From Xylogone sp. PMI_703 (lineage: Eukaryota > Ascomycota > Leotiomycetes), in assembly GCA_021399445.1 (NCBI GenBank), contig JAJTUQ010000008.1:682001-746000 (forward strand): a stretch of 64,000 bases of DNA, written 5' to 3'. Made by a program: the position numbers and the translations under genes. Below are positions 12,528-26,271 of this stretch, piece after piece (within the stretch, counting starts at the first letter, position 1; the number at the start of each line of letters is the position of its first letter). The notes beneath the pieces were generated by a model. It was not told where the DNA came from. It saw only the letters and a program-made list of their open reading frames with translations, and searched no databases.

Positions 12528-13320
12528 TTAATCGTTAAAGTACCAGGCTGCTTTTGCGCGACCAACAAGAAGGTCATCGAGATCGATGAAGGCAGCCATA
12601 GAGAGGTCAATTGAGAATCCTTTACACGCTCTACATTTGTCTCTAACCGTGGCCTTAGTCGACTTATTGGTATCCAAGCAAGTAATCGTTATCTCTTTAC
12701 CGCAATATGAATTATTGTTCGAGTCTGAGCCCATAAAATCTTCTGCAAGAGCAACTACTTTCTCTGTGCTCCCATCATTCACAGAGCCGCACGCGCCCAA
12801 TCCGGCGATATAGTAAGTCATATCACCCATACAAGGATATCTAGACGAACAAACAACGGCTGAAGGTTCGGGTATTGAGTTCGACAAGGCTAAATTCGCG
12901 GATTGCGAAGACAACTGTTGGTATGCTTTCACGCCACTCGACAAATCAGCAGGAGTAGATAATCTTGGGCCAGAGCCCGTAGTTTTGGACACCGGGATAA
13001 GTGCTGAGCCATAAGTTAGGCATGGAATTTGGGAAGCACTTGTTGTAGCAGGCTCAGAAGGAACGGAATGTGGGGATGGTGGAGATACGGATTGGTAAGC
13101 GGAGAGAGTGTCGCTCTAGGATGACTTGTTAGGATTGAGCTCAACTAAGGGACAAAGATTCAAGTAGTTTTTGAGGACTAACCGTTTCTGTGATACAGAA
13201 GATCTTGGTCACATAGCTCGTATGAGTGATCCAGATAATTTCTTGCCGCTTGTGATACTGATGAGCGTGTGCGCTGCTGGAAGATAGGAGACCGAAGAAA
13301 ATAAGATAGCTGAGCCTCAT
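12528..13320 (-). CDS. Secreted expansin-like/RlpA-type DPBB protein
   Basis: Two exons, complement(12528..13115, 13183..13320), encode 241 aa. The 67-bp intron has donor GTTAGT, branch CTAAC and acceptor CTAG, joining in phase 0. The N-terminus is a signal peptide (MRLSYLIFFGLLSSSSAHA) followed by a KR site suitable for Kex2 cleavage, then a Ser/Pro/Thr-rich linker (about 50-130). The C-terminal 100 residues form a double-psi beta-barrel domain with GDMTYY, GLGACGS, a Cys-rich core (SYCGKEITITC, RDKCRACKG), SIDLSMAAF and a C-terminal AAWYFN. Fungal proteins of this type are secreted, wall- or polysaccharide-associated, and usually lack demonstrated enzyme activity. The gene looks intact, in contrast to its pseudogene neighbours. 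Confidence 0.9.
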
Positions 13321-14074
13321 AGTGAAGAGTCGTAGACAATAGAATAAAAGTATAATTTAAGCGTTGTTGACTTCTTTCCTTTCTCAATCTGACACTATAT
13401 ACTGCCTTAGAAAAGAAGGGACTGAGGAGTAGTATAAAAATAAACGCAGAGTATTGCTGATATTGACGTAGTCGAGCTCGATCGTGACTGTATTATTCAT
13501 GAGTACAATAATGAGACGTCTCACATTTGGTAAGTATTACTGGTTTGTATGGTACATCAAAATTGGCTCACTTAAAGCGACTACTGTCTTTTAACCGAAA
13601 AGGAAAATTTACCTTAGATTCAACACATATCTTAACTTCCATTTTGAGGCTGTTTCTTACCTAATCAAATAAGAGCCTACAATAAAGAATAATTAAGTCC
13701 TTAAAGACCGCAGATTGTTGTGATTTAATTGTTTGAGGATAAATATCAAGCTCTTTATGAGTAATTATATGCAGTGAGCACCAATGACTCTGCTCTGTTC
13801 AGGTATTCTGGTGAATGTGAATCGAAAAAAGACCCAATCAAGAAAATTTTGGCCGTTCTATCTACACGGTGTCCTAAATTGGCCAGGCCGTCCAAAAGTG
13901 CTTCCATATATCAACTTATTTAGTTGGTGTCTTTAGCTCCACTCTATGTCAGAGAGGTCATCTATGCTTAACCCTACTCTTAAAATAAAATATAACATCA
14001 GTCCTCAAAAACTATCAAATTGGATGGCCTCACATAATCTCGTCTTACGCTTCCAACTCTGCCCCAATTACAAG
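13321..14074. other. AT-rich intergenic, no gene
   Basis: Divergent upstream region between the minus-strand expansin-like gene and the plus-strand chitinase relic. It should hold both promoters; no specific element is recognisable. Confidence 0.4.
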
Positions 14075-15665
<1,591 letters not shown>

Positions 15666-15903
15666 AGTAATAGAGCTCAAGTTTCGTGTGCTCTCGCTCA
15701 AATATTTCTATGGAATTGGAAATTGTGAGAAAGATCAATCAGGAGTGGTTCTTAGCTGCCACTTTATGCTTCCCAGTCAAATTTGACAATTACTTGCGAA
15801 TAATGCAGTCCTTTATTCCGTACAACCAAAAACCTATTTACTATTTAGTTGCCTAGATAAAATCGTATCGTATGTAAGCTTTTGCTTATAAACAAAATAC
15901 AAA

Positions 15904-16125
15904 ATGAACTTCAAAAAAGCATCAATATTTCTGACATTTATATCACTATCTCTTCAGGCAAACAACAGCTGTAGACATACAACTTTGTCAGGCCCTACAG
16001 CCAGATGGGATATATCCATACCAGAAACAGTATTTCTAGGCATAGCATCTCTTCGACAAGAAAACGGTGTCATAAATTTTCACCTCAATCTTAACACAGT
16101 TTTCGACATCAATACCGGCTGCTAA
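15904..16125 (+). CDS. Possible small secreted protein (73 aa)
   Basis: A short open frame starts with a plausible signal peptide (MNFKKASIFLTFISLSLQA) and is followed by about 54 residues with two cysteines. No family is recognised and no intron is evident. It stands alone in a gene-poor stretch downstream of the chitinase relic. It may be a real effector-like gene or a chance frame. Confidence 0.25.
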   Translation: MNFKKASIFLTFISLSLQANNSCRHTTLSGPTARWDISIPETVFLGIASLRQENGVINFHLNLNTVFDINTGC

Positions 16126-16654
16126 GACGTTATCCTGCCTTCCCTCTACCAGTAGGGCTCCATAATTCGCTACTAAAGTTCGGCCACTAACTATGAGATG
16201 TAGATAATCCTAATGGACAATGCTGGAATGTCATTGCGTCGTTTCCAGAGCTTCAGCTGTTACAAACTTTAACTCTAACATAGCAGTAAAAGATCACAGA
16301 GTGCAAGTGCATCGAAGCCGACTTTGAATGCAGTTATCTATATATACGGCGATTAAAATACGGTAAGTGTTATCAGTGACGAATTATCTTCTGTTACATG
16401 AACTAAGTGATTAATATCTAGCTAAACTCTTGAAATTCTCGATTAACTTTTACTTATGAGTGCTAGTCGTAATAATATTATGAAAGATGGATCAAGATAT
16501 ATCCACGAATGTCTTGACAAGAATGGATCATTAAAAAAACAAGAAGATTTCTCAGTCTCCGAGCGACTTTACCACGTCAGCTGATGAGCACAGGGAGTAA
16601 GAACTGCTGCCACATAAGTGATAAGAAGTGGAATGAGTGGCTTCTCTTCTGGCC

Positions 16655-17943
16655 CATTCCTCAAGGGGACTTAAGCAATACCAGACGTATAAATAACTCG
16701 ATAGTACGCTTTGCTGTTCAGAGAGGTACTGTAGAATATCTATTCCATCATAACATATATTTTGCCTCAAAGTGATTCTCATATGATATGGGATCCTCAA
16801 AAAGGAAGGGCAGAGTCTTTAGATTTCGACTACTTAATCATCTCCTTTTTTCGAGATTTGCCTCAAATTCGAAGACAGACCTTTACTAAATCTACTATTC
16901 GAAACGCGTTCAAGAAGTCTGGCATGCATCCTTTGCGTAAGAGTGTTACCTTTGAGCTTATGAATAAGTATGCTAAAGAGCCTGAAATCAAGCCAACAGA
17001 GCCGGATTTACCTAAACTGGGCACACCTAGAACTATACGATAAGTTCAGTATCAGATGGACGAGCTTAAAGATAAGGTTATGGATGTTCTCAGCTCTCCT
17101 TCCCAGCGAAAGTTCGAGTCTTTCATAAAAGGCACTCATACAGTGTTAGAGGAAGGAGAATTTACTAAGTTTGAGCTGTCTACCATACACGAAAGGCTTA
17201 AAGATATTATAACCAGGAAGCTACAGAACCGTAGAAGGCTTCAGAAAGGAGGAGAGTTAACTGCAGAGTGGGCAACGTCTGCTAAAGAGGAAAAAGAGCA
17301 CAAACTGGCAGAGAAGGAAGCTAATAAGGAGGCTAGAATGCTGAAAAAGATAGCCAACCAGGAGAAGAAAGAGCAAAAGGCTGCTTGGGTAGCATGGCGC
17401 AAAAACTCACTTCTTGATATCTTAGCCTCAGCACCACCGAATACAAACAAGTGGACTTCGCTGTCCTCAGACTTGGCTCTTCAAATCGTCCGTTCAACAT
17501 CTGCTCCACTTAGTGAACTTCCTGCGTTCGAGAAGAGAGTGGGTTCTCATATTTCGAATGCATGCTCGCCAGTCTATCAGGAAGCCGAAAAAGTCATTCT
17601 CTCTCAGTTATACCGTCGGCTGAAGATGCTAGTGGAAGCATACATGCCTCTCAGCAATCTTCAGGTATCTGATGCAGCTACGTCTCCTCGGAAAGCAAAC
17701 GGGATTGTATCCCATATTCCCGTAGATGTTCCAGCGGACAAAGAGCCAATCATTGATATGGCTACACGAGTTGCTCACATTGGTGTTCTCCACTGGCGTG
17801 TCTGGGGACCGCTAGCCTACATTGATGATCCAGAAGGTACTAGCGATATGGGTGATGATGAGGGCGAATCATCAGACCAAACCTCAAATCGACATCGGCA
17901 CATCTGTATGATGGGTTTGGGCCGCTTAGTAGTAGTTCAGTAA
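16655..17943 (+). mobile_element. Pogo/Fot1-type transposase, 3' half fragment
   Basis: Coding similarity to the C-terminal part of pogo-type transposases starts near 16660 and is readable from 16762: a helical block around FFRDLPQIRRQTFTKSTIRNAF, then LGTPRTIR, an in-frame TAA (17041-17043), and a Lys/Glu-rich tail (EKEANKEARMLKKIANQEKK) running to a stop at 17941. There is no start codon and no N-terminal HTH. The first 150 bp recur at 25965-26125. Judged by family order, this fragment begins only some 20-30 residues downstream of where the 5' half at 10495-11529 stops, so the two may be one split copy. Confidence 0.8.
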
Positions 17944-20077
17944 GTGCATACATATAGCAAGGTATTTAGGCCTATCAATCTACATCCTGTTCTGAGTGTG
18001 GGAATGCATCCGCTACGGGTAACCTATCAAGCTCGAAGCATAATCTCAAACGATGTGGTACTCCTTACATCACCCATCAAAGATGATTTCTTTTGATGAT
18101 ACACCAAGCAGTTGCATGATACGTTTTAAGTGAAGCAACGAGGCTGGCTGCAGGTCCTAGGGATTTGGATCCATGACTTAGCATTATCAGCCGACCAGTT
18201 CACTTTCTTCATGTTCTATCCATTCATTATGATTTCAGCTATTGCATAGCGCCCTCGTTCTTTTACTGATACCCGGTTTCTTTTTAGCGCATGCAGATTA
18301 TCACATTTTTGCTTTTATTTCATTCTCCTTGGTAAATTACGTAGTTTTACCAATGCTGTGGAGCATCACGTAATTCTGAGTGTCCTAATGATAACTGAAA
18401 AAAGATACTCTAGACAATACAATAAACCACAAAACGTTTGAAAATTTACTGATTATTCTTAGTTTGAAAAGTCTACGTTGTAAGTAAAAAGCAATAGCAA
18501 CATGATCAACTCTTAAGAGAAGAAACAGAAGTCATAGCCGCCAGCGACAACATACAGAAAACAGACTTGAATAAGTAGTTCGAGAAAAGTTACATGTATC
18601 ATTACCCACAACAAAAGCAGATTACAGAAGCCCTCAACGGAGGCAACTCATTCCACCACACCGGCTCTATAATACGTCGGAAAGTTAGCATTAGGAACTA
18701 CTCTCTGTGCTTTATTGAACTCACACGATATTAATCCTAGATGTCCCGCGATATACTTCTCTTCATCCTTTGCCATTAGTTTGGAGAGAAGGACAACGTG
18801 CGCTGAACTACTGTACGAAAGAAGAGCTTCTCCTACTTATAGACGAAAAATGCTATGTGTTCTCACGCTCCGCTCAATATCTGCCTCCTTCGGTCACCCT
18901 TTCCGCTGACTGAAATACACTAATGACCTGCCGATGCGCCTATGACTTATCCTGCCCACTAAATTCCTATGATTTATCTAACAAGCACATCTTGTCGATT
19001 ACCAGTGTCGGTGACCAGATACAGTAAGGCACGTCTAAGTCCAAAAAATCTGGTCTAAGGTAGTGTTTTCTCGTGGAGCATATGTTCAATCTCTTCCCAT
19101 CTGGTGGGGAAGTTGTTCAAGCACCTTGAGTTTCAGGTCTTTTCGACGGATTTTGCGCTTATCCACATCACTCGAGAGCTGTAAGAAGGGGCTTAGGAAA
19201 TCTGGGAAAAAGGAGTGATTTGGCCGGTTGCTGGCTACCGTCGAGATCATAAGCCTTCCGTAATCCACTCAACATATTTTTCATCGATTAAGTCATCATT
19301 CTCGTTGGGATTTGGCAGCACAGCAGCTAGGACTATTTGGGTGTTGCAAATTGCGTACTGGCACTGCCGGCAACAGTATTCTCACGATCGTTCTTGCTAA
19401 ACATTACCGTGAGAAGAGATTGTCGAGACGAAGGAACTTGAAAATCCACACGCTGGAAGGTTATCTCGATGCTGGACCCGCCACTCCCTTCGCACTCATC
19501 ATCATCGACTGCGCACTCCTCAACCAGATTCTTGGCTGTCTCACTGCTATATACGAATGTGGATAAGTTAGACTGCATTGTCGTAAGTTAATGTATTGTT
19601 GGGGATACTGATAGGGGAAAGAGACGTTCACAACTGATATATATGTTGATACAACTGCTAATCTACAGCTCCTGTCGTGCATACACTGCTTGCAACTAAT
19701 ACAGTCATGGCAGGAGCTGACAGAAACCTCTTTTCTGTTGATTCGGCCTCTTGGCCGCTAGTCGCGCGTCGGCTGGCTTCCTCAGCGTGGTAGGGAAAAG
19801 AGCACACCTGATATGCGAGGTGGCTGGGAAAGGAGAAAAAATATTGTAAACACGTATTTTGATTACGGGTTCTGACACGCTCTGGACAATATGGACTCCT
19901 CTGAAACAGCCACTTGATGCAACGACCACCAGCCAAATCTCTGTGTAACATATCGATTGGCAACTCGGCGCCACGCTGGACGCGTCTCATAGAATCGGTT
20001 AGCAAGGAGTCTGTGACCGTAACTGTGGAATATAGTTATACGGTGATAGCCCCCGTAATGGTTACAATAGCTGTGAT
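17944..20077. other. Long gene-poor stretch
   Basis: No gene is supported over about 2.1 kb. Open frames at 19.2-20.0 kb on both strands overlap each other and show no consistent family or splice structure. A phrase GTAGNSILTIVLAKHY (around 19.36 kb, plus strand) faintly resembles a damaged NACHT P-loop, but nothing around it supports that. Confidence 0.35.
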
Positions 20078-20569
20078 ATGTCTCAAGTCCGTAGCCCTAG
20101 ATACAAACCCCAACATGCTGATCTCGCTAAATTAAAGGCAGGAGAAGATGCGGTAGCGCTGTCCGCAGATACGGGTTCTGACAGCCAGGCGGAAGCGAAA
20201 GAATCAACATGCGGTTGCGGGATATCTGAAAACGGATGTATTGATCCAAGTTGGTACACGACAAGTCATGTTCTTCATTCCATTCCTTTGATAGAACGTT
20301 GGTGCGATGAGACTAGTTACATAAAAGGGGCCGGCTACCTGATATTTTGGTCAGGATGGGCCAGACCGTCGGTTATGAAACTACTTGGGAGAAGCCCCTC
20401 ACCTACTAGAGTCGAGAAAAAGCTTGCAGGCGAATTTATATGCATCGTAAACCCCGGGTTTGTTTTTCAACCATACTGCAATGACGACGATGTTTCTTGC
20501 CCCTTCCCTTATCATTTCAGCCTCGAAGATTGGGAGCTAGTCAGGTATTTGCCACTGGTGGTGAATTGA
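20078..20569 (+). CDS. Unidentified ORF, Cys/Trp-containing (163 codons)
   Basis: The frame encodes an acidic, Ala/Ser-rich N-terminal third, then a segment with CGCGISENGC, several aromatic residues (SWYTTSH, YLIFWSGWA) and CNDDDVSCPFPY. I recognise no family. The codon pattern is plausible, but the start codon and possible upstream exons are unresolved. It could be a gene 3' exon or a chance frame. Confidence 0.25.
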   Translation: MSQVRSPRYKPQHADLAKLKAGEDAVALSADTGSDSQAEAKESTCGCGISENGCIDPSWYTTSHVLHSIPLIERWCDETSYIKGAGYLIFWSGWARPSVMKLLGRSPSPTRVEKKLAGEFICIVNPGFVFQPYCNDDDVSCPFPYHFSLEDWELVRYLPLVVN

Positions 20570-20689
20570 GACGTACTATTCGTTGAGCTTCCCCCCTCGA
20601 GACCTAGGCTAGAGAAAGCCATCCTGTAGATCTCGTCTACTTAATGCACAGCCCACTCACAAATATATTAGTGTTGAGCAATTATTACT

Positions 20690-20800
20690 CTTTGTTTCAA
20701 TTACCATGACACCGTAGCCAACCAAGTCGGATACGGCCGAGTCAGCCCGGTCTGTGACCTAAGAGAAGTGGATCATTCGCATCGTATCGACGCTATACTT
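20690..20800 (-). repeat. Dispersed coding-like repeat, copy 1
   Basis: The minus-strand reading gives SIDTMRMIHFS followed by a stop, then SAVSDLVGYGVMVIET. The same sequence, less damaged, is present at 55385-55505. This pair marks a diverged dispersed element or gene family fragment of unknown identity. Confidence 0.5.
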
Positions 20801-21511
20801 GCACCCGTCAAGCTCGCCCCACCACCAGCTTCGTAGTGAATAATGTGTGAGGGGAAATCGGTCTAGACCATGCTAAGATAAGTCGTTCTGTAGAGTCAGA
20901 AGCTGGGCGGAACACATACTTCTCCGACAAAGCGAAGAAGAGACACTGATGCGACACGCGTCAGATCGCGTGTGAAACCTCTTCACCAGGGATACACTAG
21001 TGGACCTAAACTTCAACAAAGCTAAAAGCATTCACTACTTGCCGCAAAGCAGCACTGCAGGATCTGGGAACTCGAAGCTAAAATTGAGGTTCTGCTAAAG
21101 TTCCTACAAGGCCGAGATGAGTCAATTAAAAAGGTCTGCCGGACGCAGTAAGATACTGGAGGAAGGTTCTTATCCGACAGAGCCATCCTTTTTAGCACGA
21201 TAGCAGGAATATTTGAAATAGAATGATTATTTCATGATTAAACTTCTGTGATACAAAAAACTGTGATTGTAAGATACTGAAATTTTCTATGGGACTGGTA
21301 GAATATCTACCAGCTCTGGTAAGTCGATCGTAATTTTCCACCGTGTCTAGAGACTCTGTCCTTTTGGCGCCGATTCTGGAACCACTTTCGAATCTCCTGC
21401 TTACTCAGCGCTACTTGGTCTTCAAGGCGAGCATACATCTCCGTATCAGGTTTCGAACATGAGACATACGCGTCTTCAAGAATAGCCTCATCATTTTTCC
21501 TAGTACAAGTT
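20801..21511. other. Gene-poor; short coiled-coil-like tail
   Basis: No full gene is seen. Around 21050-21150 the plus strand reads WELEAKIEVLLKFLQGRDES ending at TAA, a coiled-coil-like fragment reminiscent of the other small helical proteins here. Confidence 0.3.
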
Positions 21512-22787
21512 TTAGTTAGCCTGGAAGCATGTTGTTTGATATTGGGATATGCGGGTATACTTTGTTCTCTTTCGTTTTGCTTTGTGATGCGTATTCCCTC
21601 CCAGACCTCCCTTCCCTACTCCGGAATTTTTCGGGTTAGCCTGAATAGAGCCGCATATGATAGCGTCTTTGGCGTGGACCTGACTATGGTTCTGAACAGG
21701 ATGACATCGCTCCAAATCAGTATATCCATACATTAATTTCTCGATGGTCTCATATCCAAAGCCTAATGCCTTGCAGATATCAAAGGCATCGTGTAGAAGA
21801 AAGTAAGATCCCTTGGTTGCATTGTTGCCTGCCGCAGATTGTTCTCTGCACTTATCAACGTACTTTTTAAGGACTCTGTCTCGTTCTTTCTTGACCATCC
21901 CAGACGCTGCGAGGAGCTGTGTTAAGTTGATAATCCCTTTAGATGGCACCCAGTTTACCGCTCGCCCGTTCCATGTCAATTCTTGGTAATCACTCAATAA
22001 ACTAGTCGATATCTGTCGTTTCCTTTGAGTAGGCTGTGAAGTGGGTATAAGATCAGCAGAGGCGATTTCAGTGAAATCCAAGTCAATATTAAAGAAATCA
22101 TCACAGACACTCTCGTCTGCAGAAGGACGTCTGTCCGGATTGTGCTGAACTAAACGAGATAAAATATGGTATTTTCTAACCAGTTTGCCACTGATGCGAG
22201 ACTCAACTTGATTCAAGAAATCTGTACCCCTATGTACGTACAACCAGCCCGAGTTAAACATGCGAGAAAGGCCGCCCTGCACGCGTAATGAAGAAGTAGA
22301 TACCAGATCCCTCGCCATCCCTAACGAATCTTTCCTACCTTGTCATCTCTCCCGTTCTGATTTTGCAGTAGCCAGCTGTGTAGCTTTGGGAAATGCACAG
22401 CTGGGTCTTCTCCATACGATCGCTTCAACTTCTCCAAAAGATACATCGGATGGCTTCCACCAACTTCGAAAAACACGTAATCGACTCTGAAATCATCCGG
22501 ATTTTCCCCGTCAAATCCACCCCCAGTGAGTTCTGCAGCCGTCGGCACTCGAGAATTCATCCAGCTGTTCTTCTCGTCTTCGTCCTCTTTATCATGTTGA
22601 GCTTAATTTATCACCTACTCTTAGGAAAGGACCACTCACCGAAATTCTGGATATCAGTTACTCGTCGAATGCACCCATTCATTATCACCTTCTGCCGCTC
22701 ATTAAAGTCCACTAAAAACACGGTGCCGGCGAACTGGGCAGCGACAGCAACAAGGATTGCGGATAGAGTAGAAAATGAGAATGACAT
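21512..22787 (-). CDS. Signal-peptide protein fused to KilA-N/APSES-like domain
   Basis: Proposed exons are complement(21512..22276, 22339..22586, 22640..22787), with introns of 62 and 53 bp and correct phases, giving 386 aa. The N-terminus (MSFSFSTLSAILVAVAAQFA) looks like a signal peptide and is followed by an acidic DEDE tract and a region ending FNSGWLYVHRGTDFLNQVE. The C-terminal 200 residues carry LTWNGRAVNW, INLTQLLAASG, a basic helix, GSYFLLHDAFDICKALGFGYE and a Lys/Arg tail (KAKRKRTKY), a pattern close to fungal KilA-N/APSES DNA-binding modules. A secretion signal and a nuclear DNA-binding domain in one frame is odd. Either a gene fusion has occurred, or two genes abut and the second uses an undetected start. 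The KilA-N assignment is inference. Confidence 0.6.
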
Positions 22788-22836
22788 CTTGTGTTGGGTT
22801 GGTTTTGATGCCGTTGTAGAGTTACCGTGGCCTCCT

Positions 22837-22843
22837 CTTTATA
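22837..22843 (-). promoter_or_regulatory. TATA box (TATAAAG)
   Basis: On the minus strand TATAAAG lies about 50 bp upstream of the ATG at 22787, in a normal core-promoter position for the signal-peptide/KilA-N gene. This supports that ATG as the true start. Confidence 0.5.
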
Positions 22844-23984
22844 CAAGAGCAACTTGAGGAGGAGTATCTGGTCACGCAATTAGGCCACATAACATCACCG
22901 GCAGGAGGTCACATTGTTTTGGGTGAGCATCATGATCGATATGTGCGATGAATAAGTTCCGTCTAAGCTTACCTTCGCCCGATTTGCAACAAGATACTCG
23001 TCGTGGGTCGATCCGATGGACTAAAAGGGACGCCTAGGGGCATTGAGTTTTATTATTAATTATTGGACTCAGAGAGCACCTTCCGCTCTAGTGGAGATCC
23101 AAGGGTCAGAGGGACTCACCATGAGGAAGTGGGTTCTACGGGGTACGATTGTTTTGAAGGAAATGTGCCAAGCCGCTAAGCCATTAGACTTTTACTACGT
23201 ACTAATCGTGAGTGGTCCCCGGCCTAGTGACTCATAGCTCTGATGAAAGATGTAACATCATACACCGAAGTCATCTTCGCGCCTTCGTTTTCAGGGGCCA
23301 CACTTAACTCCATCACTCTTGTGAGCTCAGCTGCAAGCAAGGTTGTTGCCCAACTATGTATTGCATCCCACTGTACCTGTAAACAGACATCTCGCCAGGC
23401 GCCTATCGCTTCGCTTCACATTGAGTGAGTTGTTGAATCTTTGAGGCCCAACGGAAAAGATATGGCAAGGTAAAATATGACACGGTACTACATTGCACTT
23501 CGCGCCGGGCCAAGCAGAATCCAGTCGACTGAGAAACCTTCAGAAACTTGTGGCTTTACGAAACATCGCCAGATTGAAACCGGGCTAACAAAGTATCACA
23601 GGAAGCTCCATAACTAGACATAAGACCTACTACTATGAAACGCATAACTGTTTCAAATTCGTCACATAGTCTGTTGCTGAGAATGACCTGATTTGAACAT
23701 TCTGACTGTGGCTTGATGTGCTAGGGGTAATCTAGATGTAACCTCCATCATTAGCGAGCCATATTACTGCCGCGGCCAAGGATTCCTCCCTTTGATTGAG
23801 AGATAGTCTTTCGTTAGGGACACACTAGTCGTGGTCCGTAGACTTGAACATAAGCATGGAATGCCAGCCTCGGCCGTGGAAAGATATAAGACATAATGCA
23901 ATCCTATGGTCGATATGTATAAACTATAGGCTTTTTAAGTACTAGTCTGGAAATAACAATGTCATTTTATACCATGATGCAGGA
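22844..23984. other. No gene seen
   Basis: About 1.1 kb without a supported gene. Short frames (23043-23237, 23243-23428) have no recognisable features. Confidence 0.4.
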
Positions 23985-25351
23985 ATGCTTCCTGCGGGGC
24001 AGAATCTCACATACCAACATCCGCTCGATTATCCTGGAGCTCATTTTGGTATCTTCGCTAGCATCTGGGTCTTGTGTACCAGCTTTCCTTATGTCTATGA
24101 CGCCCTTCTTTGGCTTATTAACTTTTGTACGGTATCTGTTGGGATTTTCGAGGACAACCCTAGCCACAATCAGGTCTTTGAATGGGTTTCCCGCCGCCCC
24201 AAGATTCAAATAGCACAATATTTGAGAGTGGAAACAGTTAGTAAAGCAGATTGGAGAGATAATCTACAGAATGCAACAGAGTACACTGATGATGACTTGA
24301 AGCGAGAAGACGGCTGGCTAGCCATGGCAGTTTCACACGCAACGGATTGCGTTCGATTTATACCTGGCTTCGGACTGTACTTTTTTTATCGCAAAGGATT
24401 TTTCTCGTTTAGATGCTCTCGCGGTGACTAAAACGACCCACGGCAACTTCTTACGCTGTCTACATTGAGATTCTTAGGTATCTTATTAAATCCCTAGTGA
24501 GGGACATCAATCACGAATATGGCAGAAAATATCTAGATATGGTTTCGCTTTGGACCACGGTACCCGAAGAATATCAACAATATGACAAGACAAACTAATG
24601 GTGTAATACTAGTCAGCGTAACAGAAGATCTATTCGATCAGTCATTCTGGATCCAAAGGTCAAAGCCGACATTCTAAAAGATGTAGGCAACTTCGCATGT
24701 CTAGAAACCCGTCGGTTATACGAGCAACACAACCAATTGCATAAAAGGGGATACCTTTTTAACGGGCCTCCTGGGAATGGAAAATCTTCTACCATAGTCG
24801 CGCTGGCGAGTCTCCTCGGCATGGATATCTACATAATTCGCCTCAGCCAGAGGTCTATTTCGGATCATAGCCTGCCATACATATTTCGAGCTCTTCCAGA
24901 GCGTTGTATGGTCGTGATGGAAGATGTGGATCGCATCAGCTTTGATACCGAAAAAAGTGTATGTTTTGGTCCTGATCCCCGTGTGAACCTTTTCACCATG
25001 CTCAATGTTTTTGATGGCATTGAATCTCGCGATAGATATTTACTCATCATGACTGCGAATCATCTTGAAAAGCTGGACAAGGCTCTTATTCGACCCCGTC
25101 GGATAGACAGGGTGTTTCCGTTTATGAATCCTACCGTGCTCCAAGGTCGAGAAATGTTTACAAATATGTACCAGGAGATGCCTTACAACAACGAAGAGCA
25201 AAACCTAGAAAGATTTAGTATAGAATTTGGAAATATGATCCGAGATGGCGGGTTATCTTATGTTAAGATATATGACTTCTTGTTTCGCCACCGCAAAGAG
25301 AACCCATTACAGGCAGTGAACAGTTTCAGGACATGGCTGATTCAGCAATGA
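23985..25351 (+). pseudogene. BCS1-like AAA+ ATPase pseudogene
   Basis: From the ATG at 23985 the N-terminal part has a membrane segment (WVLCTSFPYVYDALLWLINF) and a BCS1_N-like region (HNQVFEWVSRRP). The C-terminal part has a full AAA core: Walker A GPPGNGKSS, Walker B VVMEDVDRI, sensor MTANHLEKLD and ALIRPRRIDRVF, then the alpha-helical lid. Between them the frame changes (stop at about 24429-24431, with reading resuming two frames over near 24465), and an in-frame TAA at 24596-24598 precedes RSVILDPKVKADIL. No intron that I can construct removes both. Fungal BCS1-like proteins of this type often occur in variable, NLR-rich regions as well as in mitochondria. Confidence 0.88.
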
Positions 25352-25964
25352 GAAAGAAAAATAGACGATAGCAGCATCGAGAAGTCGGAACAGGATGGCG
25401 CTCTACGTGCAGTTGCTGACTTTCAATAAATAGGACCATGTTCCATGTCTCCTTGTGGTTCAGTATTAGGTTTACGAAATTGAAGCTCGTGGTGTTGAAA
25501 TTACACTTTTTGTTTTATCCTGCACCTATTTGGTACTGTAGCAGGCTTTACAATAACGAATTTTAGCAAAGTTCACTGACGCTCTAAAAGTAAGTTACTA
25601 TGTGGTATAGCATTACTTTGGGTAAATCATTGCGAGAAAAAATGCGTTAAATAGTATTATTTCTTGACTGAATGGTGACGCGAGGACCATGGTACAAGTC
25701 GGTTTATCCATGGACGATGAAATTGACTTTAAAAGGAACCTAACTAGTGTATGGTAAAGTTGAATTTTACGTACCGTACAGTATGATACTGTCATATTAT
25801 TGGGCTTCTCATTATTTGGCGCCTGGATCACACTCAGTACCTATACCTTCATTTCGAGAACGAAAGTGGCTGTACACCCCGAATGACTAAGGATTGCCCC
25901 TTCGCTCTGGCGTGACCCATTCTAGGTAACGTCGCACCCCCAACAGCAACAGTGCCGCCATATC
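25352..25964. other. No gene seen
   Basis: AT-rich sequence between the BCS1-like relic and the pogo remnant; no supported feature. Confidence 0.4.
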
Positions 25965-26125
25965 TCGATTCTTCAACGGAACTGAAGCAATACTAGACGT
26001 ATAAAGAACTCGATAGTACGCTTTACTGTTCGGAGAGGTACTGTAGAATATCTACTCCCTCATAGCATATATTTTGCCTCAAAGGGATTCTGATATGATA
26101 TGGGATCCTCAAAAAGGAAGGGCAG
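25965..26125 (+). repeat. Pogo transposase remnant, duplicate of 16655-16810
   Basis: Near-identical by eye to the start of the pogo 3' fragment, with shared blocks AACTCGATAGTACGCTTT and TATGGGATCCTCAAAAAGGA. Similarity stops right after GGAAGGGCAGA, where the other copy continues into the C-terminal coding region. This is a small debris copy, followed 150 bp later by the coiled-coil gene cluster. Confidence 0.85.
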
Positions 26126-26271
26126 AAGATGCCCGAGCCAAGAAACGAGAAAATACGACAGCAAGTCCACGCAAACCTTGTCTAGATCCGAAGTTCAAAA
26201 GGAGAAGTAGAGACCGCGTGAATCACTGAACAACTTGAGAATCTAGCCCTCGAAAGCAATCAGTTGCTAAT

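Noticed and set aside
19312..19566. GTAGNSILTIVLAKHY as a NACHT P-loop
   Set aside because: The lysine-threonine core of a P-loop is missing and no NACHT or WD40 sequence follows.
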